Assembly: GCA_002772825.1 (NCBI GenBank)
Contig: PFDM01000026.1
Span: forward strand, 1 to 12,326
Source: Parcubacteria group bacterium CG10_big_fil_rev_8_21_14_0_10_38_31
Lineage (GTDB): Bacteria > Patescibacteriota > Minisyncoccia > GCA-002772825
Length of the DNA stretch: 12,326 nt
Direction of reading: 5' to 3'
Both the position numbers and the translations under genes were made by a program. Shown piece after piece: positions 6,367 to 12,326 of this stretch. The notes under the pieces were generated by a model that saw nothing but the letters and a program-made list of their open reading frames with translations, did not search any database and was not told the DNA's origin. Each line of letters opens with the position of its first letter. Within the stretch, counting starts at the first letter, position 1.

Positions 6367-7750
6367 TAAAGATAAAAAGATAAAAATAATTCTGTTTTCT
6401 ATAGCGATATTTGTTAATTTATCGATGTTTTTTTACCTTTACGCTTCGCGGGGGCAAGATTTTTTTAACCCGTTAACTCAAGGCACAGACCAGGCTGAGT
6501 ATGGGCGAATCGCGATTAACTTAGTAGAGCATGGTTCTTTTTCCTTTTCTGAGTCTTTTCCGTATCTTCCTAACCCGGCACGGACGCCTATCTTTCCTTT
6601 ATTTTTAAGCCTTAGTTATCTTTTTACTGGCGGTTTTATATTAGCAACTTTGATAAATATTTTAATAAGCGCTATTACGGCAATTATTGTATTTGAGATA
6701 GCATTTTTAATAACTAAGCGTCCTAACTTATCTTTTGTATCGGGTTTAATTTTTGTCTTACTTCCTTATAAGATTTACCTTGTCAATTTGATAATGGCAG
6801 ATACTCTTTTCGTATTTTTCTTCACTCTTTTTATCTTATTTTTTCTTAAGATGATTAAAGGGGAGACAAGTTTTAATATTAAAAATGCCATCTTGACTGG
6901 CGGTCTTCTTGGTGTCTCTGTCCTTACTCGTCCGATAACTCAGTTTTTTATAGTGATACCTATTTTTGTCGCGCTATTGTTGTTTAGAGAAGATTTTAAA
7001 AAAAGAATATTTGTCTCTGCCTTAATGTTTGTCTCGTTTATTTTTATTTTATCCCCATGGCTTATAAGAAACGAAGTTCATTTTGAAGAGCCGTTTTTAT
7101 CGTCAGTCGGTAGGTATCATATGTATGTAAGTTATCTGGCTCCTTGGCAGGCGTATAGAGATGGCGTCTCAAGAGATGAGAAACATAGAGAAGTCCTAAG
7201 GTATATTGATGAAATGTATGGGGAAAATGCGATGTATGACTTAGGGGCTTCCACGGAGCTCTCAAAGATAGCCAAGAGAGAAATCCTAGATAATCCTCTG
7301 AATTATCTTTTCTTTCATATTTCGTCTATGCCCGTATATTTTCTAAATAACGATTTTATTCTTACCGTCAGGGAAGCGTTTAACATAAAACTTCCCGGCG
7401 TATATATTACTCAAAAGATTTTTTCTCTTGATTTTAGGGGATTATGGCAATCTGTCTTTAGTTCCGGAATATTTTTTATTATATTTTTTCTCATAAGTTA
7501 TCTTATTGTCGCTATTAAGTCTGGATTGGGTATCATTTGGGCTTTTTATCATATCAAACGCAATTTTCATCTAGGCGTTTTTGTCGTGCTGTCTATTTTA
7601 TATTTTCCACTGCTTGTCGGATTTGAGGGGCATGCCAGATTTAGGATACCTATTGAGCCATTTCTTATAATTTTTTCGGTAATGGCCGTAGTTAATATAT
7701 GGAGCTTTATACAGAAAAAATGTTTGAAACTCTCAAATGAAAATGTCTAA
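6350..7750 (+). CDS. GT39-like multi-pass membrane glycosyltransferase (GT-C fold)
   Basis: A 466-residue membrane protein resembling the ArnT/PMT (GT39) superfamily, which transfers sugars from polyprenyl-phosphate donors on the outer side of the membrane. A first membrane helix spans 11-31. The first outer loop has GTDQAEYGRIA (45-55), with D47 in the place of the usual catalytic aspartate, then ARTPIFPLF (77-85). Further helices lie near 95-121, 127-146, 149-167, 182-212, 221-236, 370-390, 408-423 and 433-452, with an outer domain at about 240-365. LTRP (192-195) and GHARFRIPIEPFL (427-439) are typical landmarks of the family. The start overlaps the preceding gene by 17 bases. AAGGAG at 6358-6363 lies after this ATG and has no usable start codon downstream. 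Sugar and acceptor (lipid, glycan or protein) are unknown. Confidence 0.82.
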   Translation: MFLRSNKDKKIKIILFSIAIFVNLSMFFYLYASRGQDFFNPLTQGTDQAEYGRIAINLVEHGSFSFSESFPYLPNPARTPIFPLFLSLSYLFTGGFILATLINILISAITAIIVFEIAFLITKRPNLSFVSGLIFVLLPYKIYLVNLIMADTLFVFFFTLFILFFLKMIKGETSFNIKNAILTGGLLGVSVLTRPITQFFIVIPIFVALLLFREDFKKRIFVSALMFVSFIFILSPWLIRNEVHFEEPFLSSVGRYHMYVSYLAPWQAYRDGVSRDEKHREVLRYIDEMYGENAMYDLGASTELSKIAKREILDNPLNYLFFHISSMPVYFLNNDFILTVREAFNIKLPGVYITQKIFSLDFRGLWQSVFSSGIFFIIFFLISYLIVAIKSGLGIIWAFYHIKRNFHLGVFVVLSILYFPLLVGFEGHARFRIPIEPFLIIFSVMAVVNIWSFIQKKCLKLSNENV

Positions 7751-8897
7751 AGAAAAACTTAAAATTTTTTATATTGCTAATGCGCGTATTCCTACGGAGA
7801 AAGCGCATGGTATACAGATAATGAAGATGTGCGAAGCCTTCGCTAAAAATGGGGCAGAGGTTACTCTTGTCTTGCCAAAGAGACGCAACCCCATCAAAGA
7901 AAATCTTTTTTCTTATTATAATGTTGAGCCGACTTTTAAGATTAAGAAGCTTCCTGCACTAGACTTTCTTTTTATTGATAGTCCTATTACTTTTGCTTTG
8001 AGCACGTTAGTTTTTTCAATATCAACTTATTGTTACTTATTTTTTAAGAAAGGGAATTTTGTCGTTTATACTCGAGGGGAGATGGTCTTATCTTTAGCAA
8101 TGTTTATAAATAAGCGATTATTCTGGGAGACCCATATTAAGCCTTCAAATATAAATTGGTATAAAAGAGTTATTAAGAATACTGGAGGCCTTATTGTTGT
8201 CACAAAATATTATAAAGATTTAATGATAAAAGAATTTAATGTGTTGCCTGATAAAGTGCTGTATTCTCCTGATGGTGTCGATCTTAAGATTTTTGATATT
8301 GGCACAGAGAAGGAAGAGGCACGGAAGAAATTAGGATTACCGACAGATGAGAAAATTATAGTCTATACTGGGAGTTTACTTAAGTGGAAAGGAGTTGAAA
8401 CTTTAGTAGAATCTGCTGAGTTTTTAGATAGTGATAATACAGTATATGTAGTTGGCGACCTAAAAAAAGATGATAATTATTATTTGCCTCCTATTGATTC
8501 TTCCTCTAATATTAAGTTCGTAGGGCTAAAGTCTTACAAGGAGATTCCTTTATGGCTTAAGGCATCTGACGTTCTTGTGCTTATGGGCACAGATAAGAAC
8601 GAGACATCAAAATATTATACTTCGCCTTTGAAGCTTTTTGAATATATGGCATCAAGGAGGCCTATCGTTGCTCCGAGCCTGCCTTCTTTACTAGATATAC
8701 TTGATGAAAGCAACTCTTTCTTAGTGGAGCCGGATAATCCGAAGAAATTAGCAGAAAAGATAAAGTTTGTTTTAAATAATGGGGAAAAGTCTAAAGATAT
8801 CGCAGAGCAGGCTTATAATGGTTCAAAAAATTATTCTTGGGATAAAAGGGCCGAGAATATCATCAAATTTATCCAAATGAATATAAGAGATTTATAA
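7737..8897 (+). CDS. GT4 family glycosyltransferase, SPLKLFEYM subtype
   Basis: A 386-residue GT-B enzyme. LKIFYIANARIPTEKAHGIQ (8-27) is the first strand and glycine/histidine loop of a common GT4 group, and RLFWETH (127-133) lies where the acceptor-side acidic/His motif is expected. The donor half has VYTGSLLKWKG (209-219; K216 and K218 near the usual phosphate contact), VVGD (238-241) and TSPLKLFEYMASRRPIVA (295-312). E302 is the conserved second glutamate; the first EX7E glutamate is tyrosine (Y294), as in others of the SPLKLFEYMA type. Either ATG 7737 or ATG 7743 could start it; both fall before the previous stop at 7748-7750, so the genes overlap by up to 14 bases. There is no Shine-Dalgarno. 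Substrate unknown. Confidence 0.85.
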   Translation: MKMSKEKLKIFYIANARIPTEKAHGIQIMKMCEAFAKNGAEVTLVLPKRRNPIKENLFSYYNVEPTFKIKKLPALDFLFIDSPITFALSTLVFSISTYCYLFFKKGNFVVYTRGEMVLSLAMFINKRLFWETHIKPSNINWYKRVIKNTGGLIVVTKYYKDLMIKEFNVLPDKVLYSPDGVDLKIFDIGTEKEEARKKLGLPTDEKIIVYTGSLLKWKGVETLVESAEFLDSDNTVYVVGDLKKDDNYYLPPIDSSSNIKFVGLKSYKEIPLWLKASDVLVLMGTDKNETSKYYTSPLKLFEYMASRRPIVAPSLPSLLDILDESNSFLVEPDNPKKLAEKIKFVLNNGEKSKDIAEQAYNGSKNYSWDKRAENIIKFIQMNIRDL

Positions 8898-8901
8898 AAT
8901 T

Positions 8902-9507
8902 ATGAAAGAGAGCTTTGCTTTAAAAATTTATACTAAGAATGGCATTGTAAAAGAGGATATTTTCGGTGGAAAGAAAATCCTTCATTTGGGGTGTGGAAAC
9001 TCTAAACTTAGAGGGGCTGTGGGTGTAGATATGTTGAAAATGCCGGCAGTTGATGTTGTCTGTAACTTAGATGTTACACCTTGGCCATTTGAAGATAATA
9101 GTGTCGATTTTATCTTTGCACACAACGTCTTGGAACATGTAGACAATGTTGTTGATTTCCTTAATGAAGTTTGGCGAGTCGGTAAAAATGATTCACGAAT
9201 AGTTATCGCGGTGCCGTATTTTCGTTCAGTAGATGCTTTTACCGACCCGACTCATAAGCACTTCTTTACAGCAAATTCCTTAGATTACTTTATGAAAGAA
9301 AAAGGAGGATCTCTTTCAGCTTATGGATATACAGATCGCAGGTTTGAAAAAATAGGATTTTGGTATGGGTGGCCTCAGGAGTCAGATGACTTAATAGTAA
9401 GACACTTTAAGAAATTTATCTGTAAGTATACGAAATTTTATGACCAGTATCTTTCCTTGTTTTTGCCTGTTAAATTATTAATTTGGGAATTGGAGATTAA
9501 AAAATAG
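8902..9507 (+). CDS. SAM-dependent methyltransferase of glycan clusters (type 11)
   Basis: A 201-residue class I methyltransferase. Motif I is ILHLGCGNSKLRG (26-38), followed by GVDM (41-44), DVTPWPFEDNSVDFI (57-71) and NVLEHV (75-80). It also carries AVPYFRSVDAFTDPTHKHFF (103-122); this DPTH-H segment is characteristic of a methyltransferase group often found among polysaccharide genes. It is unlike the Trm9-like protein at 2916-3617: it lacks the FSxTR and LHH motifs, so the two are not duplicates. It starts 4 bases after the upstream GT4 and ends 3 bases before the next one, in a co-directional run, so methylation of a sugar hydroxyl or of a glycan end is the likely job. That role is inferred from context only. 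Confidence 0.8.
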   Translation: MKESFALKIYTKNGIVKEDIFGGKKILHLGCGNSKLRGAVGVDMLKMPAVDVVCNLDVTPWPFEDNSVDFIFAHNVLEHVDNVVDFLNEVWRVGKNDSRIVIAVPYFRSVDAFTDPTHKHFFTANSLDYFMKEKGGSLSAYGYTDRRFEKIGFWYGWPQESDDLIVRHFKKFICKYTKFYDQYLSLFLPVKLLIWELEIKK

Positions 9508-9510
9508 TAT

Positions 9511-10593
9511 ATGGCTAAGATAGGGATAATTTTACATCCATACGGAGAAGGGAAGCCAGCTGGATTGGGTCGTTATATTTTAGAACTGACTAAATCTCTT
9601 GTTGAAAATGACAAAGAGAATGAGTATGTAATTTATCTTAAGAAAAAACCTAAGATAATGCCGGAGTTTATGTCTTCAAATTGTCGAGTTGAAATTTTAG
9701 GCTTTGGAAGGCTATGGAGAGAATTAGGGTTTTTCTTTGCGCCAAAGGCTGATGTGTATATCTTTAATACTCCAGTTGTTCCCCTCTTTTTTCGACCTAA
9801 AAAGTCTGTCGTAATAGCTCTTGATTTTGCTTATCTTTACTTTAAGACGGAAGGGCTTAAAGAGAGAATAAATAATTTTTTATTATTTAAGCTAAATAGT
9901 TTTTCCTTGAAGAGGGCAGATAAAATTATCGCTATATCAGAAGCGACAAAAAAAGATATTATAAAATTGTTTAACATTTCTGATGAAAAAATAAAAGTGA
10001 TATATCCCGGGTTTAATAAAATATGTGCTTTGCCGTCGGAAGAAATTGTTGCCCCTTTAAATTTCTTTCTTTATGTGGGTGTGATTAAAGAAAGAAAAAA
10101 TCTTCTTAATATCGTAAAAGGATTTTATGAATTTAAGAAAGAGAGTAAGTCTGATTTTAAGCTTGTTGTGGCGGGAAAGGGGGATAACGCTTATTATAAA
10201 GAAGTGTTTCATTTTGTTGAGGAAAATAATTTAAAAGAGGATGTGATTTTCCTAGGGTTTGTCAGTGACAATCAGCTTTCTTTTCTTTATAAAAATGCTA
10301 AGGCTTTCGTCTTCCCTAGTTTGGTTGAAGGATTTGGCTTTCCGGTGCTTGAGGCGATGGATTGCGGTTTGCCGGTCATCACTTCAATTGATAGTTCATT
10401 ATCTGAAGTAGCCGGTGGAGCCGCTCTTCTGGTTAACCCAAAAAATCCAAAAGAGATATCAAAAGTTATGGAAAAAATTGCTTCTGATGACAAATTAAGA
10501 GACGACTTATCGGAAATGGGGGATGCAAGAGCTCTTACTTTTTCGTGGAGAAAATGCGCCAGCCAATTTATCACATTACTAAATAATATATGA
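9511..10593 (+). CDS. GT4 family glycosyltransferase, mannosyltransferase-like
   Basis: A 360-residue GT-B enzyme resembling the bacterial GT4 group that includes many mannosyl- and rhamnosyltransferases. The N-terminal loop is KPAGLGRYILEL (15-26). The inter-domain segment ADKIIAISEATKKDI (136-150) leads to KVIYPGF (162-168). The donor half shows YVGVIKERKNL (188-198, R195/K196), VVAGKGDN (219-226) and FPSLVEGFGFPVLEAM (268-283) with both EX7E glutamates, E273 and E281. This is a complete, canonical active site. It starts 3 bases after the methyltransferase stop without a Shine-Dalgarno, and its TGA overlaps the next ATG (ATGA, 10590-10593). Mannose specificity is only a resemblance and not established. 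Confidence 0.87.
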   Translation: MAKIGIILHPYGEGKPAGLGRYILELTKSLVENDKENEYVIYLKKKPKIMPEFMSSNCRVEILGFGRLWRELGFFFAPKADVYIFNTPVVPLFFRPKKSVVIALDFAYLYFKTEGLKERINNFLLFKLNSFSLKRADKIIAISEATKKDIIKLFNISDEKIKVIYPGFNKICALPSEEIVAPLNFFLYVGVIKERKNLLNIVKGFYEFKKESKSDFKLVVAGKGDNAYYKEVFHFVEENNLKEDVIFLGFVSDNQLSFLYKNAKAFVFPSLVEGFGFPVLEAMDCGLPVITSIDSSLSEVAGGAALLVNPKNPKEISKVMEKIASDDKLRDDLSEMGDARALTFSWRKCASQFITLLNNI

Positions 10594-12215
10594 AACTTAT
10601 AATAAAAAAACACATTTTATTTATAATTTTAGTTTTAATCCTTGGGGTATACCTTGGTGCTAAAGCTATCCCGGAGAATTCTTGGGATGATTGGGGGTTT
10701 GGCTCCGCTCAGACGATGATGTCTTCCAAACATTGGGTAAATGATGGATTTGTTTATAGTAAATTTCTTTTTTTACCGACAGGGTACTCAAAAGCGGTTC
10801 GTTATATTGATGATTCTGACCTTCGTCAGCACGCTCACGGCATAAGGACCGGCGAGCTTGTGGGGAATAGACTTTATTATACTCATTATCCCTCCGGATA
10901 TCTCTTGCCGTATGCTACTTTGATGAAAGTCGGATTTTCTGAAAGATTCTGGTTTAGATTTTTAGCGATACTCATTTCGCTTTCGGGACTTTCTTTGATG
11001 TATGCTTTCTTTTCCCTTATATCAACACGGATGATAGCGTTCTTGGCGACTTTATATTACGCCGGATCAACTATGTTTCTAGGCATAGCGGATTCTTTGG
11101 CAAATCAGCCGGTAGACGACCTATTTAGGTTCCTTATATTATTTTTAAGTATATGGGTGTATAGAATTTCCGATGATAAGAAGAAGAGATTTTATAATAC
11201 ATTGATTTGGTTCTTGTATTTTGCTCTTGCCTCATCTTCTTATGATTCAACCTTCTTTATTTTTGTCTGGCTTGTAGGGCTTGATATTATAATGACGAGA
11301 AAGATTCTATGGAAGAAGTGGTTGATATTGGCTCTGGCTCCCGTCGTCGCTTTTACAGTTCAACTTTTACAAAATATATGGTATCTGGGGTTCGGTGACT
11401 CACTGCTTGATATTTACGGTTCTTTTAGAGCGCGCGCTAACACTGGACCTGGAGCTGGTGTTTTAGAGAGACATATACGGGCGGTATTTTCTCCTTGGGT
11501 TTATATGGCTGATTTGCGCGCGCGGTTTATAATTCCTGTTATTGTAATTTTATTTACTACATTTGCCTTTTTAAAAAAGCGCGTAGTTAAAAATTTATAT
11601 AATTTTCCAAAGAACGAAATTATGGGACTCCTGGCGATTTCCGGTTTTGCTTACCCTTTTATTTTAGTCTCTTCAGGTTACTTTCCGTATCAGGCACGCC
11701 AGATTGCTCCGTTTATCTCACTACTCCTTGCGTCGTCAACAGTTTTAGTCTTCCTGTCTTTAAAAAATATAAAGAATTGGCCTACTTGGAAACCGAGTTT
11801 CCAAGTAGGTGGGGTGGTGCTTTTGGTTTTAGTTAGCTTATTATGGTTTAAACAAACAGAGAGGACTTACGAATATATCAAACAGTGGCCTAATAATGTC
11901 GTTGAGGAGAGTATTATAAATGAAAGTAAAAAAATTAAGTACTTAGCAGAAGGCGGGGATACCGTCCTCTTTAGGCTTGATTCTAACTCTGAGTATCGTT
12001 ACCCCCAAGTGAACCCATTTTTCGAATATTATATTGGTTATCCGGTATTGTCATTTAATAGCACTTCTGACCTAACTGAGGATTTAAAGAAACTTAGCAA
12101 AAGATCTGAATTTAAATTCAAATCTATAATAATGACAGAAAATAGTAATGAACAAAAAGACATTAGTGTTTTGTTAAGAAATAGTAATATTGATTATGAA
12201 TTTTTTAAAAAATAG
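10590..12215 (+). CDS. Multi-pass membrane protein, probable GT-C glycosyltransferase
   Basis: A 541-residue integral membrane protein, probably a polyprenyl-phosphate-dependent sugar transferase. There is an N-terminal helix (9-25), then an outer loop with ENSWDDWGF (29-37), acidic residues where GT-C enzymes keep their catalytic aspartate, and RLYYTHYPSGYLLPY (94-108), recalling the HYP motif of GT39-like proteins. Further helices lie near 120-145, 147-168, 178-192, 204-235, 243-262, 313-328, 344-362, 371-391 and 407-420. A soluble C-terminal domain follows (421-541). It is less similar to GT39 than the 6350-7750 product, so the family call is tentative. The loop between the last two helices (398-407, PTWKPSFQVG) is encoded by a perfect 13-bp hairpin. 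The start overlaps the preceding gene by 4 bases. Confidence 0.62.
   Translation: MKLIIKKHILFIILVLILGVYLGAKAIPENSWDDWGFGSAQTMMSSKHWVNDGFVYSKFLFLPTGYSKAVRYIDDSDLRQHAHGIRTGELVGNRLYYTHYPSGYLLPYATLMKVGFSERFWFRFLAILISLSGLSLMYAFFSLISTRMIAFLATLYYAGSTMFLGIADSLANQPVDDLFRFLILFLSIWVYRISDDKKKRFYNTLIWFLYFALASSSYDSTFFIFVWLVGLDIIMTRKILWKKWLILALAPVVAFTVQLLQNIWYLGFGDSLLDIYGSFRARANTGPGAGVLERHIRAVFSPWVYMADLRARFIIPVIVILFTTFAFLKKRVVKNLYNFPKNEIMGLLAISGFAYPFILVSSGYFPYQARQIAPFISLLLASSTVLVFLSLKNIKNWPTWKPSFQVGGVVLLVLVSLLWFKQTERTYEYIKQWPNNVVEESIINESKKIKYLAEGGDTVLFRLDSNSEYRYPQVNPFFEYYIGYPVLSFNSTSDLTEDLKKLSKRSEFKFKSIIMTENSNEQKDISVLLRNSNIDYEFFKK
11781..11809. repeat. Perfect 13-bp palindromic hairpin inside a membrane-protein gene
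   Basis: CCTACTTGGAAAC (11781-11793) and GTTTCCAAGTAGG (11797-11809) are exact reverse complements around the 3-base loop CGA. The element is in frame and encodes residues 398-407, in a short loop between two predicted membrane helices. No T-tract follows (GTGGGGTGG instead), so it is not an ordinary terminator. A long, tight, perfect stem in coding sequence suggests a small palindromic repeat that inserted and was tolerated, or an mRNA structure. Confidence 0.8.
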
Positions 12216-12326
12216 AAAAAAAGAAATATTTCTTGCTATTGTTTTGTTTTTTGGCTTTATTTATTTATTTAATTTTGTATTTTCTTATGATGATATCTCA
12301 ACGGCCTCAGGTGGAGTTCAAGAAGA
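12196..12326 (+). CDS. 5' end of a membrane protein gene (cut by window end)
   Basis: An open frame from ATG 12196 to the window edge gives 43 complete codons. It begins MNFLKNRKKEIFLAIV and continues as one hydrophobic helix (about residues 11-29) after a basic N-terminus, then an outer-side stretch with YDDIS (31-35). That is the layout of an uncleaved signal-anchor or the first helix of a GT-C membrane glycosyltransferase, like the two earlier in the operon. The acidic pair D32-D33 just after the helix fits that idea but does not prove it. It overlaps the preceding gene by 20 bases, in keeping with the other overlaps of this unit, and lacks a Shine-Dalgarno. The gene continues past the window, so family and function cannot be settled. 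Confidence 0.6.
   Translation, partial: MNFLKNRKKEIFLAIVLFFGFIYLFNFVFSYDDISTASGGVQE

Noticed and set aside
10287..10613. Open frame of 108 codons on the minus strand, and similar antisense frames elsewhere (for example 291-575 and 2295-2561).
   Set aside because: They lie fully or almost fully inside well-supported genes with conserved motifs, have no recognisable domains, and look like shadows of the coding strand.
1..12326. Recoded TGA (glycine), as in some Candidate Phyla Radiation lineages.
   Set aside because: TGA terminates Elp3 at 5291-5293 and the GT4 at 10591-10593 exactly at the family C-termini and in ATGA overlaps, and I saw no gene that needs TGA read through.

Overview
This AT-rich window encodes mostly glycan-building enzymes. 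It looks like the genome of a streamlined bacterium, most likely from the Candidate Phyla Radiation (Patescibacteria). That assignment is inference. It rests on the dense packing (junctions of a few bases or short overlaps), the absence of Shine-Dalgarno sequences before the starts, a stand-alone bacterial Elp3, the winged-helix/degenerate-nucleotidyltransferase regulator type, and many GT4 and GT-C glycosyltransferases in a row. TGA ends at least two genes at the expected C-terminus (5291-5293 and 10591-10593), so TGA is a stop here and not glycine or tryptophan. No tRNA, rRNA, CRISPR array, IS element or integrase is visible.

Layout. (1) 1-2919, plus strand: a well-formed promoter (29-57) drives a probable wHTH regulator (67-636) followed, with 3-base gaps, by two GT4 glycosyltransferases (640-1794, 1798-2919). 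(2) 2916-3617, minus strand: a small methyltransferase of the Trm9/ALKBH8 type, whose stop codon overlaps the stop of the preceding convergent gene. (3) A 44-base divergent intergenic region (3618-3661) with candidate promoters facing both ways. (4) 3662 to the window end, plus strand: Elp3, then a continuous train of GT4 (5290), GT39-like membrane glycosyltransferase (6350), GT4 (7737), SAM methyltransferase (8902), GT4 (9511), a GT-C-like membrane protein (10590), and the 5' end of another membrane protein (12196 onward). Every junction after 3662 is a 3-4 base gap or an overlap of 4-20 bases, which suggests one transcription unit.

How they work together. The GT4 enzymes (GT-B fold, cytoplasmic face) probably assemble a lipid-linked or surface glycan. 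The multi-pass GT-C proteins would add sugars from polyprenyl-phosphate donors on the outer face, and the 8902 methyltransferase may decorate the glycan. Sugars and linkages cannot be read from sequence, and no flippase, polymerase or nucleotide-sugar gene is present.

The most interesting signal is inside this cluster. Elp3 (makes cm5U34 in tRNA) is divergently paired with a Trm9-like methyltransferase. In eukaryotes Trm9 esterifies cm5U34 to mcm5U34, so the pair may be a compact bacterial mcm5U34 pathway. Two intragenic perfect inverted repeats (159-213 and 11781-11809) also stand out.
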